The position numbers and the translations under genes were made by a program. This document shows positions 22,123 to 33,357 of a stretch of 64,000 nucleotides of DNA, piece by piece; position 1 is the stretch's first letter; each line of letters starts with the position of its first letter. Source of the stretch: Micropterix aruncella (Eukaryota > Arthropoda > Insecta > Lepidoptera > Micropterigidae); assembly GCA_944548615.1 (NCBI GenBank), contig OX155961.1, positions 22,778,120-22,842,119 of the forward strand. The letters run 5' to 3'. Below the pieces are notes generated by a model that was given only the letters and a program-made list of their open reading frames with translations, made no database searches and was not told the DNA's origin.

Positions 22123-22346
22123 GGATAGAAAACGAATTTACCGCGTGAAATTTGTAGCACCCGACGTTGCAGCCGCTGTTGTCTAGGGTAGACAACGAGG
22201 GTAGACAGTCATCTAGGGTAGACAGGGACGGGACGTCTAGGGCCGCAGTTGTCTAAGGTAGACAGTCTACCCTAGACAACGGCGGCTGCAACGTCACCGA
22301 AACGTCGGGTGCTACAAATTTCACGCGGTAAATTCGTTTTCTATCC
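22123..22346. repeat. Inverted repeat, arms 71 and 82 bp
   Basis: The left arm 22123-22193 (ggatagaaaacgaatttacc..) is the reverse complement of the right arm 22265-22346 (..ggtaaattcgttttctatcc), except for an 11-bp extra segment in the right arm around gtcaccgaaac. The 71-bp spacer holds several imperfect ctagggtagaca repeats. A MITE or foldback is likely; family not recognised. The flank 22350-22690 shows nothing. Confidence 0.85.
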
Positions 22347-22691
22347 TTTTTATAAATAAATAAGAACTTCGCAAAAATATTAACCAATTGATTTTTGCCG
22401 ATTATCTACAGAACTAGTCTATACTTAAGAGTTCATTGTCAATATACATTTTCAAATTAACCCGATTATGCGACTACTGTTTCTAAGCAAGTTTCTTAAT
22501 ACGACTGTAATGACTTTGCCATTTTTTATCCATGATTTATATATGCCTCTGAATAATAAATTTTACTGATATAAGATTACCTCTTAGATACGTGGGATAG
22601 GGAAGATTTATTCGCACACCTGCGTTCATTAAAAACTTCTCAGAAGTGTCAACAAACATTTAGGTGCTAGGTAGTAACCCAGTCAAATTAG

Positions 22692-23310
22692 CTCAAAAAA
22701 GTTAATAGTAAAAATACACTGTCCCGAGCCAACCCTGGGTGCAGTAGTCATATCATAGTGGAACTTAGAACGGGCTATCATAGTTGAATGCTATACATAA
22801 TTTCGTGCTTGTGCTGTTGACCGTTGAGGAGTCCCCTCGTTGAAAGCCAACCTTGGGTGCAGCAGCCCTGTCGCGGTGAAACTTAGAACGATCTATCATA
22901 ATTGAATGCGTATACAAAATTTCGTTTCTGTGCTGTCGACCGCTGAGGAGTCCCCTCGTTGGAAGCCAACCCCTTCGTTGAAACTTAGAACGGGCTATCA
23001 TAAATTATTGAATGCGTATACAAAATTGTGTGGTGCTGTTGACCGTGGAAGAGTAGCCTCGTCGGGAGCCGATCCTGGGTGTAGTCAGGAAGTTAATGGG
23101 CCCTTGCTGAGTTGGCCACGATGACCCATCTGAATTCAGGATTGGTCACACTCACGGGTCAACACCTATCCGACGGCCTCAACGCATGAAGTGTGAGCCT
23201 GGGTAGGACTCTGGCCTTGTGGTCAGTTTCCCCTGGGAATCAAACTTCTGGCGCTCCTGGACGGTCTGCGCACCGTGCGGCGTAAGCCAATCGACTGTGC
23301 ACTCTGACAA
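22692..23310 (+). repeat. GC-rich unclassified repeat, copy 3, left part with ~118-bp tandem units
   Basis: Units beginning gccaacc(c/t)tgggtgcag start at 22728, 22846 and 22965, followed by a partial unit at 23068 (spacings 118, 119, 103). Shared words are acttagaacg.ctatcat and gaatgcgtatacaaaatt. The segment 23105-23300 matches 14860-15060 (tcacgggtcaacacctatcc.., gcaccgtgcggcgtaagcc). Confidence 0.75.
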
Positions 23311-24094
23311 ACAACTTGGGTTGTCGACTACAACGGGCGAGCCCGTCACCATAGGGAGTTTTAACGATTAGTCGTTCTATCTCCCTGGAGTGAGCGTAGA
23401 AGACTTAGGACAAAAACAATCCACCGTCTAGCTACGCCAAAACTCGTTAGAGACCAACGCCTTACCGCGAGATAGCAGGTTATGTTACCTGGCGGGCCCG
23501 ACACTCGCGCCCTAACTTCCAATTGTGACCAGATTTCTCCGGTCTCTTGATTGGTTCCGAGTTCGAGGTCGCTTACGCAATCCTCTCCCTTACGAAGCGG
23601 TGAAACGGTGTATACCGAATCTATCGCGGACCATGGCGTCCTTTGCCCGCCTCTTACCCAGGATCGGATTACCTCCTATAGAGCGGGGGTGGTTGCGGAC
23701 CTTACGGCGACTGCTCTTAAAACGACCATCGGCCATCCGATCCTGGGTGAACAGCCGGGCAAAGGACGCCGTGGTCCGCGATAGATTCGGTAAATACCGT
23801 TTCACCGCTTCGTAAGGGAGAGGACAGCGCAAGCGACCTCGAACTCGTAACCAATCGAGAGACCGGAGTAATCTGGTCACAATTGGAAGTAAGGGCGTGA
23901 GTGTCGGCCCGCCAGGTAACATTCCTGGCTATCTCGCGGTTAAGGCGTTGGCCTCTTACGGGCTTGTGGCGTAGCTGGGTGGACTGTTTTCGTCCCCAAG
24001 TCTTCTACGTTCACTTCCAGGGAGATAGAACGACTAATCGTTAAAACTTCCTGAGGTGACGGGCTCGCCCGCTGTAGTCGACAACCCAAGTTGT
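23311..24094. mobile_element. 784-bp foldback element with ~360-bp arms
   Basis: Left arm 23311-23669 begins acaacttgggttgtcgacta, and right arm 23735-24094 ends with its reverse complement. The arms stay alignable throughout (for example accaatcgagagaccgg / ccggtctcttgattggt), with scattered mismatches; the spacer is only 65 bp. Arm sequence also occurs singly in the copies at 6020, 14860 and 44495. Reading frames on both strands mirror each other and are not conserved as proteins. Confidence 0.85.
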
Positions 24095-24500
24095 AGTCAG
24101 GAAATGGTCACCATAAAAATGCATTGTCATCGGAACTGAACTAAGATGTAAAATTTTAAATTCATAGGATAATAGGAAGTGGTTATAATTCAGCTTGCAA
24201 GATTTGACCTAAGCAAACTAACATACTGACAAATATTACAAGGTAAATAAAAGCTTGTAAAAGGTAATAATGTAACAATGTAATAAAACCTTGTAATAAT
24301 GCATAACAGTGATTTTATTATTTTAGTGGATACCGAAACTGTACCTAAAAATACCACTTATAAAACTTAAAAAAAAAAAAGGTTATGAATTAATGCTAGC
24401 TCCAATAGTCTAATATTACTGGGCTATATCCCATGTAGGAGACAAAGTGACGCAATGAATTGAATATGTGGTATTTTAAAGGCTAGGTTTAGCTGATGTA
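24095..24500. other. No gene recognised
   Basis: AT-rich sequence with short degenerate repeats (aaaaccttgtaataatg and similar at 24235-24305) and a poly-A run at 24369-24380. Confidence 0.4.
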
Positions 24501-24856
24501 GGTGCCTATTATGCATTATGCCAAAGCATTCTTTGTTATGGCATAATCGGGTGGGGTGGTTGTGCATCAACTATCCTCCAGCCTCTTGAAGTAGCGCAAA
24601 AGTGTATACTAAAAATTATCGAGCGTAAACCGTATCGATATCCTACGAACCAGTTATATAAAGATAGTAATATTTTGGACCCAAGACTGTTGTACATTAA
24701 GATAGCCTTGATACACGCAAAATTCAAAATGCCACTTATTAAGGCACGAGTGAGACTCACCAGAGCTGCAAAGAATGACGATATGACAGTGCCAAGAACT
24801 CGTACGACTTTCGGACAGAGACATTTCAACTTCATAGCACCGAGAATGTACAACTA

Positions 24857-26078
24857 CACCCTTGTGCAAATTAATGGAATCAAATAAAATTTTTCATAAA
24901 AACACGTTTATTAGCAGTATAATTACAAAATACGTTATACACGTACATCGTTACCACTTTGTATGACCACCCTGGTTTTGAATTAGCATTTCTACCCTGT
25001 CCGGCATTAAATCGATGAGATTTTTGCACATTTCCTTTAGTTTTTCATCTCTAAACCATACAGCGATTAGGGCACAAATCATCTTTTCCTTTGTGGAACA
25101 GTCCACTCTCCTTAGCTTCTGTTTGCAAATTGCCCAGAGATTTTCAATTGGGCTGATGTCAGGAGAGTTTTCAGGCCATTCAAGGACAGAAACATTATTG
25201 TCGAGCAAAAATTTTTTAACTTTTTTCGATGTATGGCACGGAGCAAGATCTTGCTGAAAAACTCCATTTCCACTGGGGTAAAGCGTTGCAACGAAGGCAC
25301 CATTTTAGACATTAGTATCTCAATGTAGGTAAGTGTTTGTGGCCGGAAATATGTAAAAGAACCCCAAAACATTTTCTTTAAGGTGTGCTTTGCCGTTTGA
25401 TGAATGTGTTTAGAAGAAATCTTCTCTCCGTCAGCCCGGCGAAAATGTCGAACACGGATCCCCTGTACAAAAAAATGGGACTCATCAGAGAATAATACTT
25501 TCCTCCAATCCTCTTTAGTCCAGTTTTTGTATTTGTTTGCCCACTGAAGGCGTTTTTTTTTCATAGCAGGGATTAAAATTGGTTTTTTGAAGGGTCGTCG
25601 CGCCTTACGGCCACCTTCAAGCAAGCGACGACGTACTGTTGAGTCATGAATATGAACTCCTGATGTAGCTAGTTCTTTTTGTAGATCAATAATATTTAAA
25701 GAAGGGTTTATTTTACTCACTCTCATCAAATAACAATCATCTCGGACCGTTGTGGCTCTTTTTCTTCCACATTTCCCTTTGGGATAGTAAAGTGTTGTCA
25801 CTAAGAGTTATGATGGTTTGTCTCTTTCTAGGAGTAATATCCATTGCTGTATAATCGTTAAAAAAATAAACCAATTTAGTAACTTGACAAAATACGCACT
25901 GTTAACAATTACATAACCTTAAACTTGGAAATTTATGCATGATGACAGCACATGATAGCTGTTAAAAACAGTGTTGCCACCTAAAACAGTGTTGCCATAA
26001 GAAAAACCCGTTTAATATCACTATTACCCGGGTTTTTTCAAATGTTCACTCATGATTCCATTAATTTGCGCAAGGGTG
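24857..26078 (-). mobile_element. Tc1-like DNA transposon with TA target duplication
   Basis: Terminal inverted repeats of about 26 bp (cacccttgtgcaaattaatg at the left; its inverse with one mismatch at the right) are flanked by TA at 24855-24856 and 26079-26080. The 1222-bp length fits Tc1/mariner elements. The only frame inside is a broken transposase. The insertion point inside a LINE reading frame is exact. Confidence 0.93.
24954..25801 (-). pseudogene. Tc1 transposase, frameshifted
   Basis: Cut-and-paste transposase. The N-terminal part shows helix-turn-helix-type sequence with STVRRRLLEGGRKARRPFKK. The catalytic core has VLFSDESHF (first Asp), QQDLAPCH (second Asp, read from the genome in the restored frame) and ISPIENLW (Glu). 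The spacing between the second Asp and the Glu is 34 residues, the Tc1 DD34E signature. A frameshift near 25270-25285 separates the first two thirds (25112-25801) from the last third (24951-25208). The protein ends GGHTKW. Not functional as it stands; related active copies may exist elsewhere in the genome. Confidence 0.9.
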
Positions 26079-26611
26079 TACCTACCTGATGTTGTTAAAC
26101 GCATTGAAACCAAAAACAAATTTAAAAAATCGGTTTCTAGGTGGCTAATTACAGAAGGCAGGGAAAACATCAATGGAATGTTGAATATTGATATAAATTT
26201 TTTGTATAATAATTTTTCGCATTATTCTTCAATTTTAGACAAATATTTTTACTTTCAAACATATATTTTTACTTTTACTCTACACGTTAATATATATCAA
26301 AGTATAATATATATCAAAGTATAAAATAATTATTATCAAAGTAATAGAATGTCTACAAATTTTAATTGTTTTAATTTTATTTTTTTATATAATAATTATT
26401 TAGTAATTTGATTAGATACATCTAAACAATATTTTATAAAGTCTGCCTTAGAACAGGCCCTGGCCTAGTTAGGCGACTTTTATTCATTACTCTATCTTCT
26501 CGAGAATCAGTTTTTTGCTAACGTCTCATATATATATATATACAACATGATATGGTAAACTGTACAAACGAACTTGTGTAATACTATAAATAAATAAATA
26601 AATAAATAAAT

Positions 26612-27084
26612 ATTGAAACTAAACAATAATAATAGTTTATTTTCTTGTAAAAAACTTTAAAATCCTTCTTGATCAAATCAGCATTTATAACATTTTTAGA
26701 TTCCCATATTAGATACCTATAGATTTATTTACGACTATTTTTAAGTAAGAATAATTGATTGGTTAGGTAAGACAAAATAGTATGTATCCCTAGCACATTC
26801 CTGTGTATAATATTTTGTATATGTATATTTTTATGAATGTACCTAACTGAAATATTAGTATGTATCGTGTATTGTACATGCGAGGGGATATTGAGTTACA
26901 AACTCTTTGGAACCATATATAAATAAATAACGTTTTTTTTTAGTTTTTTTTTTTAAGATTCATTTGTGTCCACTTGTCGAATCTTCTTGGCAAAACTGAA
27001 AAAATCGGAATTTTGTGCGGTAACTAAATACCTTTGCTTTTATATTTTTGTAGGGAGCTAGTATTTCAAGACTTACGGGATACA
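26612..27084. other. No gene recognised
   Basis: AT-rich sequence with a plausible (AAAT) LINE-type tail near 26920-26930 and poly-T runs at 26934-26955. Confidence 0.4.
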
Positions 27085-27977
27085 TTAGGGGTTGATGCTC
27101 CCCCATATTCTACGGTTGTATGTCGGTGGTCTGAGTTAGGCGTGGACGAACTTCGACTAACGATGACGATCACTCGGGTCTCCCTTCGATAGCAGTTACT
27201 AAAGAAGTGGTTGAAAAGATGGGAAAAATTGTTCTGGCGGGGATCGTCGTGTCACGGTTAGTTTTATTGCTGAAGAAGTGAAGATTTGGATATGTAGCGC
27301 GCATAGTATTTTACATAATCGCTTAGGGATGAACGCGGTATACGCACGCTGGGTACCTAGAATGCTTACGAACGCGCAGAAAAAACTAGATTAAAGATTT
27401 CGCAGCGCCCTTTACATTTGCTACAACAGGGCCGTTTCTCGGCTCCGATTCATAACTTTGAACCAAACATGGCTCTGCCATTACGACCCTGAAGCAAAAC
27501 AACAGTCCATGACCTAAAACGATCATCATCTCTATGTCCTAATTCAACGCCATTCCATCCGCGGGAAAGATCATGGGCTCTCTTTTCTGGGTCAGTCAAG
27601 GGCGCGTGATGATTGAATACCTTGATCATGGGCTACTATAACGGGGGCTGTATATGCTGAAGAAAGAAAAATGCCATACGAAATACGTGAAAAATGAAGA
27701 GGCGAACCCGCTAAAATTGTTTTGTTTCATCAAGATAACGCCCAGCACAAAGTCCAGAGGACCGCTCAGCACAAGTCCATTGCAGAAGCTGGCTTTCGAG
27801 TACTGTAACATCGTCCATAGTCACCGCACCTTCCTTCTAGTGATTAATATTTATTTCTGATATTATGTGGCCTTGGGAACAAGCTAAACAGTTATGAGGA
27901 TCGGTTGTCTTATTTTGAAATGCTGTCATTAAAGGAACGTAGAATAAACCTAAATAATAGTAAATAATAATTTCCTA

Positions 27978-28283
27978 TTATTTCCCCTGAAATAATAGGA
28001 AATTGAGTGAGTTTACGTATAAAGAAGGATTGTAGCTTAATTTTTGAGATAATTGGATGAAGGGTGAGCGTTTACTAGTTGAAAAATGGGCCCAACTTAA
28101 ACCTACTCCTCTTTCCGCAAGTGAGAGGCATTCATCATTCTCGTTAACACCTAAAGCATTCCCGAATCCGATCAAGGGAATCCTTCGTCACGATGTAAGT
28201 GGCTTTTATAATTATTTACTTTATAATCATCTTATTGATCAATTCTAAAAAGAATATATACACAAAACTATCAAATATTTCAA
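27978..28283. repeat. 306-bp direct repeat, copy 1
   Basis: Appears identical base for base to 28535-28840 by eye, including a 63-codon plus frame and a 65-codon minus frame in both. A shorter relative of its last third (ctatgtaagtggctttta) is at 54330-54450. Confidence 0.9.
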
Positions 28284-28534
28284 AATATTGAATTTTTACA
28301 TATTTTATGTTTCGTTCATTGTAAATAATCCATTTAGGTTAAAGGTAATCTTTCCAACTAATAGGAAAGAGCTGACTGCTTCCTTTCATTGATATGAGGG
28401 CATGTCACGCTTTTAGTTTTAAGTTTTCAGCTGAATATTGATCGCAGCTTCTTTATATCGCACCTTTAGAAAATAAAAAAACGAAATTCGAAATTTTAAA
28501 TTCTTCCATCTGTCAAGTAGCTCGTCTTGTCTTG

Positions 28535-28837
28535 TTATTTCCCCTGAAATAATAGGAAATTGAGTGAGTTTACGTATAAAGAAGGATTGTAGCTTAATTT
28601 TTGAGATAATTGGATGAAGGGTGAGCGTTTACTAGTTGAAAAATGGGCCCAACTTAAACCTACTCCTCTTTCCGCAAGTGAGAGGCATTCATCATTCTCG
28701 TTAACACCTAAAGCATTCCCGAATCCGATCAAGGGAATCCTTCGTCACGATGTAAGTGGCTTTTATAATTATTTACTTTATAATCATCTTATTGATCAAT
28801 TCTAAAAAGAATATATACACAAAACTATCAAATATTT

Positions 28838-28840
<3 letters not shown>
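28535..28840. repeat. 306-bp direct repeat, copy 2
   Basis: Second copy, offset 557 bp from the first. It runs directly into the (TA)n tract at 28841. Confidence 0.9.

Positions 28841-28931
<91 letters not shown>
28841..28931. repeat. (TA)n microsatellite
   Basis: About 45 uninterrupted TA units. Produces only spurious Tyr-Ile frames. Confidence 0.98.
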
Positions 28932-28936
<5 letters not shown>

Positions 28937-29554
28937 CTATATTAGAGGCTTATTAACGGATGCGTTGTAACAATATTATAGGATAGTAGGTTAGAGCATA
29001 TTATATGGAAGGCACTATGTTATTAATGAAATGTACCACCTACTATCTGTTTCGTTACAAATAAATAAATAAATAAATAAATTAAAGGAACATCTTAGAG
29101 GTCGAAAATTTGAAATGACGCGGTAGCCGCGCCGCAGTGGAGGAATTTTTAGGTGCTCAGGATGAAGAGTTTTTTTAAGAAGGATATTTCATGTTTAGCA
29201 AAAAGTTATATCAAGTGTATAGACCTAATAAAATAACATTCAATAAAACTTAATTCCATCATACTCATTATCACTTTCTATTGAACGCCGTAGTACGTAT
29301 GTGTTGCTGTGGGTATCATTCATTCCCTCTCTGGTTAGTCCCTTTATATCCTATTCCAGGTCTCGCTGCTAAGTTTTTTTATTATAGTTGAATGAAAACA
29401 TATGTTTTCGATGTATATTTAATATAATTGTCTACCTATTATTGTACAGTGTTTTATTCATGAATAAAAGAGATTCAAATCGTAACAAAAAATAAAATGG
29501 AATTTATGGATGTATATTGAATATACTTTATTTGCACTGCCATGGTTATATCTT

Positions 29555-30119
29555 GCAACTAACCTAATAATAAGGACAGGTGATAAAGCTCCGCCGGGAC
29601 TCGATGATGGCAGAGATAAAGCGAAGAAAACAATTGGGATGGGCAGCCTACGGGAAGCTGAGCTTCGTGCTGAAGTCCAGATTTCCCCAATCGCTCAATA
29701 CGAAGGTGTATAATCAGTGCGTGTTACCGGCTATGACGTATGCTTGTGAGACATGGACACTGACTGCTGGGATGATCCATGAGCTTAAGGTGGTGCAGCG
29801 TAATATGGAGCGAGTCATGCTCGGCATATCGTTGCGCGATCGAGTACGAAACGAGCTCATCAGACAGGGCCAAGCTCAGGGACAAGCTGAAATGGGCTTG
29901 GGCCGGCCACGTGGCCCGACGACACGATGAACGGTGGAGCAAGCGCGTTTTAGAGTGGAGACCCCGGCTAGGCAGAAGAAGTGTGGGCAGACCACCGGCC
30001 CGATGGTCCGATATCATCAAGGAGACAGCTGGACCTGTCTGGATGAGGAAAACGGACAACCGATCCGGATGGAGAGTGATTGGAGAGGCGTATGCCCAAC
30101 GGTGGGCGAATGCGCACTG
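29555..30119 (+). mobile_element. RTE-type LINE, C-terminal fragment, frameshifted
   Basis: Frame 29580-29930 reads LRRDSMMAEIKRRKQLGWAA, VYNQCVLPAMTYACETWTLT and NMERVMLGISLRDRVRNEL. After a frame change near 29860, frame 29779-30120 continues LKWAWAGHVARRHDERWSKR, VLEWRPRLGRRSVGRPPARW and ends AYAQRWANAH. These are the conserved blocks after the RT domain of RTE-clade elements. The sequence then passes into tgatgatgaaaaagaag, a typical RTE tail. Confidence 0.88.
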
Positions 30120-31133
30120 ATGATGAAAAAGAAGAAGAACCTAATAATAGAGTGCATTTTTACATGCGCATGTTGTGAAAGAGAATATTAATAAACAAAT
30201 AAGTTATTGTGCGTAAAATACAAACTACCAAATTTAAAACTAAGAATGCCCGAGGAGAGGAAATCTGGAGAGCATAGAGAGAAAAAGGGAAGAACTGGTT
30301 ACTTCTTAACGTATACATCGAAACACTTCTTACGTTTCGAGGTGATTCTAAAGAAGGCGAAATACGTATTTTTGCTGGGATATCGTACCAGAGTCTTGCA
30401 CCGTGGACACAGAAAAAGTAGGAGTAGAAATTAGTATTATGACGAAGAATTTTTGATTGTCAGAGAATGAACGAAGTACGAGACCGTGGGAACTTAATGG
30501 GTCGAAAAGCCCGTGGAGATTGGATGGTTATGATTGGGAGAGTACACGATAAAGGATATTGCTGTAAAAATCTTTTTAAAATTACTCAAAACTTGATGTT
30601 GAATAAAAGCATATTAAAGAAAGACATCAAAACAATAAACAAGTATACACAGAATAATGTTATGACTCTTGTCACTCGATCAAAAAAAAGTAAATTGCTC
30701 TGAAAAACACGCTAAAATCGTTAGCACATAATAATAATAAAATTAAACACGTATTATTTAGTTCCACGTTAATTAAATACGTAAATTTCAAAGTTATCTA
30801 AAATTAAGATCAGGTTAATCTAGTCTGTCAAATAAAATTATTTTTTAAAAATAAATACCTATGCTGTCATTGTTACTCACGCTATTATTCAATAAACATA
30901 TTTTTTTTTTGAAAATTATCATATATTGTGGTCGTCCTAATCACCAGCTCTGGGGCAGGTTTAATTAATTTTATTTAGATGTATTGTTAATTTATTATTT
31001 AGCAATAAACGGATTAGATGGATTTATTGGATACCTAGTAATTGAAATAACATCTAGGCTCAATGCAACATTTTTTCAAAACTTGTGTATTTATACAGCT
31101 AAATTTTAAGTTCTATAATGTACAGAATTTACA
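30120..31133. other. Two short basic frames of unknown origin, otherwise nothing
   Basis: Frames 30207-30434 (75 aa, Arg/Lys-rich, ending HRKSRSRN) and 30467-30703 (78 aa, starting MNEVRDRGNLMGRKARGDWM) are open but match nothing I recognise and lack gene context. The rest is AT-rich. Confidence 0.3.
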
Positions 31134-31722
31134 TCTATATATATATGTATATATAAAACAAAGTCGGGTTTGTTCAAACACTTATAACTCGAGAACGGAT
31201 GGACCGATTTTCATGGTTTTTGATTTGTTGTATTTGCCTCCGTCCCGAATAGCAGAATAACTATTAAAAACAAAAATTGGAAAGTTGACGAAAAATTAAA
31301 ATAAAAGAAAAGCATTTTCTCATACAAAATGTAAATCCGTGTTTTCTCGTGGTCAATTGTACGTGGCATGTTCACGTGTCGGCAAATCATCCGCTTTATT
31401 TGTTCTTGCGCTTGATAAATAAACAAAAAATGTCGTATATCACAAGGTGCTTCAATGAAGAGAATTAAACCGAGTGAATCCCATGCTGTACAATATGTAA
31501 ATAGTTTAATTCAATCATGTCTTGCTGACACGCGATTGATATACTTAATTTTTGTACCTTTATATTTTTTTTGTGTTATTATCTTAATAAAGTAGGTAGT
31601 GAACTTAATATTTATTTTGTATTCATTGAATTACTTTCATAAAATCAAAAATTAAGTTCAGCTAATCTGTAACACGACATTCATTGACTGTTAGGCGGTA
31701 CGAAGTTCGCCGGGTCAGGTAG
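31134..31722 (+). mobile_element. Helitron-like element, short copy
   Basis: 5' end tctatatatatatgtatata then aaaacaaagtcgggtttg; 3' end tacgaagttcgccgggtcaggtag, one base off CTAG. The base before it is A and the base after it is T, as expected for Helitron insertion between A and T. Same ends as 16113-17268; no coding sequence. Confidence 0.62.
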
Positions 31723-32209
31723 TAGTTACATATATAAAGAAACGGAAAACATACATACATGAACCCTGAACACATTTTGTTGGACAGTCGTGTAATAAAT
31801 GAACTATTCTTAAAAAAAACTGGGTCTTATCATTAACACATACTTTCTGTTTTTTCCGAGTACAATTACGTAATTTTATACTTTTTTTAAATGTCAGAAT
31901 GGAATAAATTCGTAAGAACCGAATACGGTCAATAAAACATTAATACCATTTTGTGGAGTAAAATAATGAAACATTTTGTTTAATTTATTTTGCTAAATTA
32001 TTAATCGAAAAATTTCTAATCGTTACTAACCCTACAGGTTTTTTCCTGGCGGCCGCGAAAAAGAAAAAAGAAGTGTCAAAAGATGATTGTCATAACAAAA
32101 CCAACACGTAGCGTGGCGAATTATATGGAAGACGCTGCTTTCTCCTTATATCAGAGTAAGCGGTCGTCGCACGTATCCTATGACACTCGGGATGACATAG
32201 CGATTCTAT
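31723..32209. other. No gene recognised
   Basis: AT-rich sequence with a short GC-richer patch at 32048-32060 (ggcggccgcg). No supported frame. Confidence 0.4.
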
Positions 32210-33357
32210 CATTTATTTATTTATTTATTTAAGAATTAATTACTATAAAACATTGATTTGCTTACAAAAATAACAGGAACCGAATGGCAAAACCTTAACC
32301 TTTTGCTTATTTGATTCTGTCACCCAACTGGGACTAGCCCGTTCTAGGGTGGACAAGACTCTAATATTACAATCAAGTTTGCTTGATTGCTTGATTGCTT
32401 ACAAATATACAAGTTTTAGTAAAAAGCTAATAACACTAAATTGCCTTAAAGTGTAATCTTCAAAATAATAATAAAAATAATAAAAAAAATATTAAAAGAT
32501 ATTATAATAAATAAAATGCAATTCCATTACATAATCGGCAATAATATGAAATTCGATTAAATAATATAAATAAAGTTATATCTGAGAAAAGAACGAAACA
32601 GTCATTAATATTTAAATAATTATAAGTAATATAGGATTTAATATAAAAATATCCAGTCAAAAAGTACAATTCATTGTCAAAATAATATATAACAACAAAG
32701 TCAAATAATTTTTGGGAGTTAGTTCAAAGTTAAAATACACTCAACATACATGTTTAAAAATATGTTAATAATTTGTGCACCTAAGTGTTATTAAACTATT
32801 ATTTCTAACATTTGATGTACGGTTAGTCTGTCATGATTCGATAACCATTTATTTAATTTATTTTTGAATTCCCTAAATGTCAAATTCATTTTTATTTCCA
32901 AATTGATCAGATTGTAGCAATGAAAGAGTAATATCTTTGTCCAAATGATGTTTTCATTCTGGGTAATATTAAGCTATTTTCTAAAACTTGTCTCGTTGGT
33001 CTTCGGTCCTGAATTATTCCTAAATTTGAGTTATTGTTCAAAAATAGCCCTAAGAGGGAAGTTTTTAGAAAAAAGTTGCCTACAATCAAGGACATTAGCT
33101 TCTTTATAAAGTTCATCAGTGGGATGGCGATATGGTCTACGTAGAATAATTTTTAATATAAATTTCTGCGCAACTTGCAATGGCTCTAGCAGGGTTTTAC
33201 CACATCCACCCCATCCAATTATGCCGTAAGTAATATGCGATTCACATAAAGCATAATAAACAGTTCTTAGTGTTTTGGGATCCAGAATATTCCTCAGTTC
33301 TTTGAAAACATATCCAAGGATTCGCATTAAAATGCACCTGTAAACCGGTTCTAGCAT
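32210..33357 (-). mobile_element. Jockey-like LINE fragment
   Basis: The minus-strand frame 33031-33357 reads LRTVYYALCESHITYGIIGW, LEPLQVAQKFILKIILRRPY and RHPTDELYKEANVLD, continuing in another frame with LPRMKTSFGQRYYSF at 32907-33000. The 3' UTR runs to an (AAAT)n tail at 32212-32231. The 3' UTR matches 40952-41330 and part of 53675-53800. Confidence 0.8.

Larger units (their letters stand above)
24505..26611 (+). mobile_element. Jockey-like LINE fragment split by a Tc1 transposon
   Basis: Before the insertion, the frames read YGIIGWGGCASTILQPLEVA, QKCILKIIERKPYRYPTNQL and ..RTTFGQRHFNFIAPRMYN up to 24854. After it, LPDVVKRIETKNKFKKSVSR followed by WLITEGRENINGMLN resumes at 26081. The 3' UTR ends with (AAAT)n at about 26588-26611. 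The minus-strand element at 32210-33357 is the same family. 5'-truncated. Confidence 0.8.
27862..29083 (+). mobile_element. Composite insertion in the mariner pseudogene, LINE with (AAAT)n tail
   Basis: It begins with a LINE-like piece (NKLNSYEDRLSYFEMLSLKERRINLN) at 27877-27950 and ends in aaataaataaataaataaat at 29060-29082. Inside are the 306-bp direct repeats and a (TA)n tract. The nature of the middle part is unclear. Confidence 0.5.
27085..29230 (+). pseudogene. Mariner transposase pseudogene split by an insertion
   Basis: Degenerate mariner-type transposase. The left part (27085-27861) has readable pieces in several frames: DDDHSGLPSIAV, GMNAVYARWVPRMLTNAQK, TWLCHYDPEAKQQSM, IMGSLFWVSQGRVMIEYLDH and LFHQDNAQH (the second catalytic Asp region). 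The C-terminal part resumes at 29084 with LKEHLRGRKFEM and a VEEFLGAQDEEFF-like stretch. Between them (27862-29083) lies a LINE insertion containing a duplicated 306-bp block and a TA tract. Many stops and frameshifts show that it is old. Confidence 0.75.

Noticed and set aside
23525..23922. Three ~100-codon frames in a GC-rich block
   Set aside because: They lie on the two arms of the foldback and mirror each other; the frames are not kept in the other family copies.
30207..30703. Two basic small proteins
   Set aside because: Open frames of 75 and 78 codons in AT-rich DNA next to a decayed LINE; no conservation or context to call genes.
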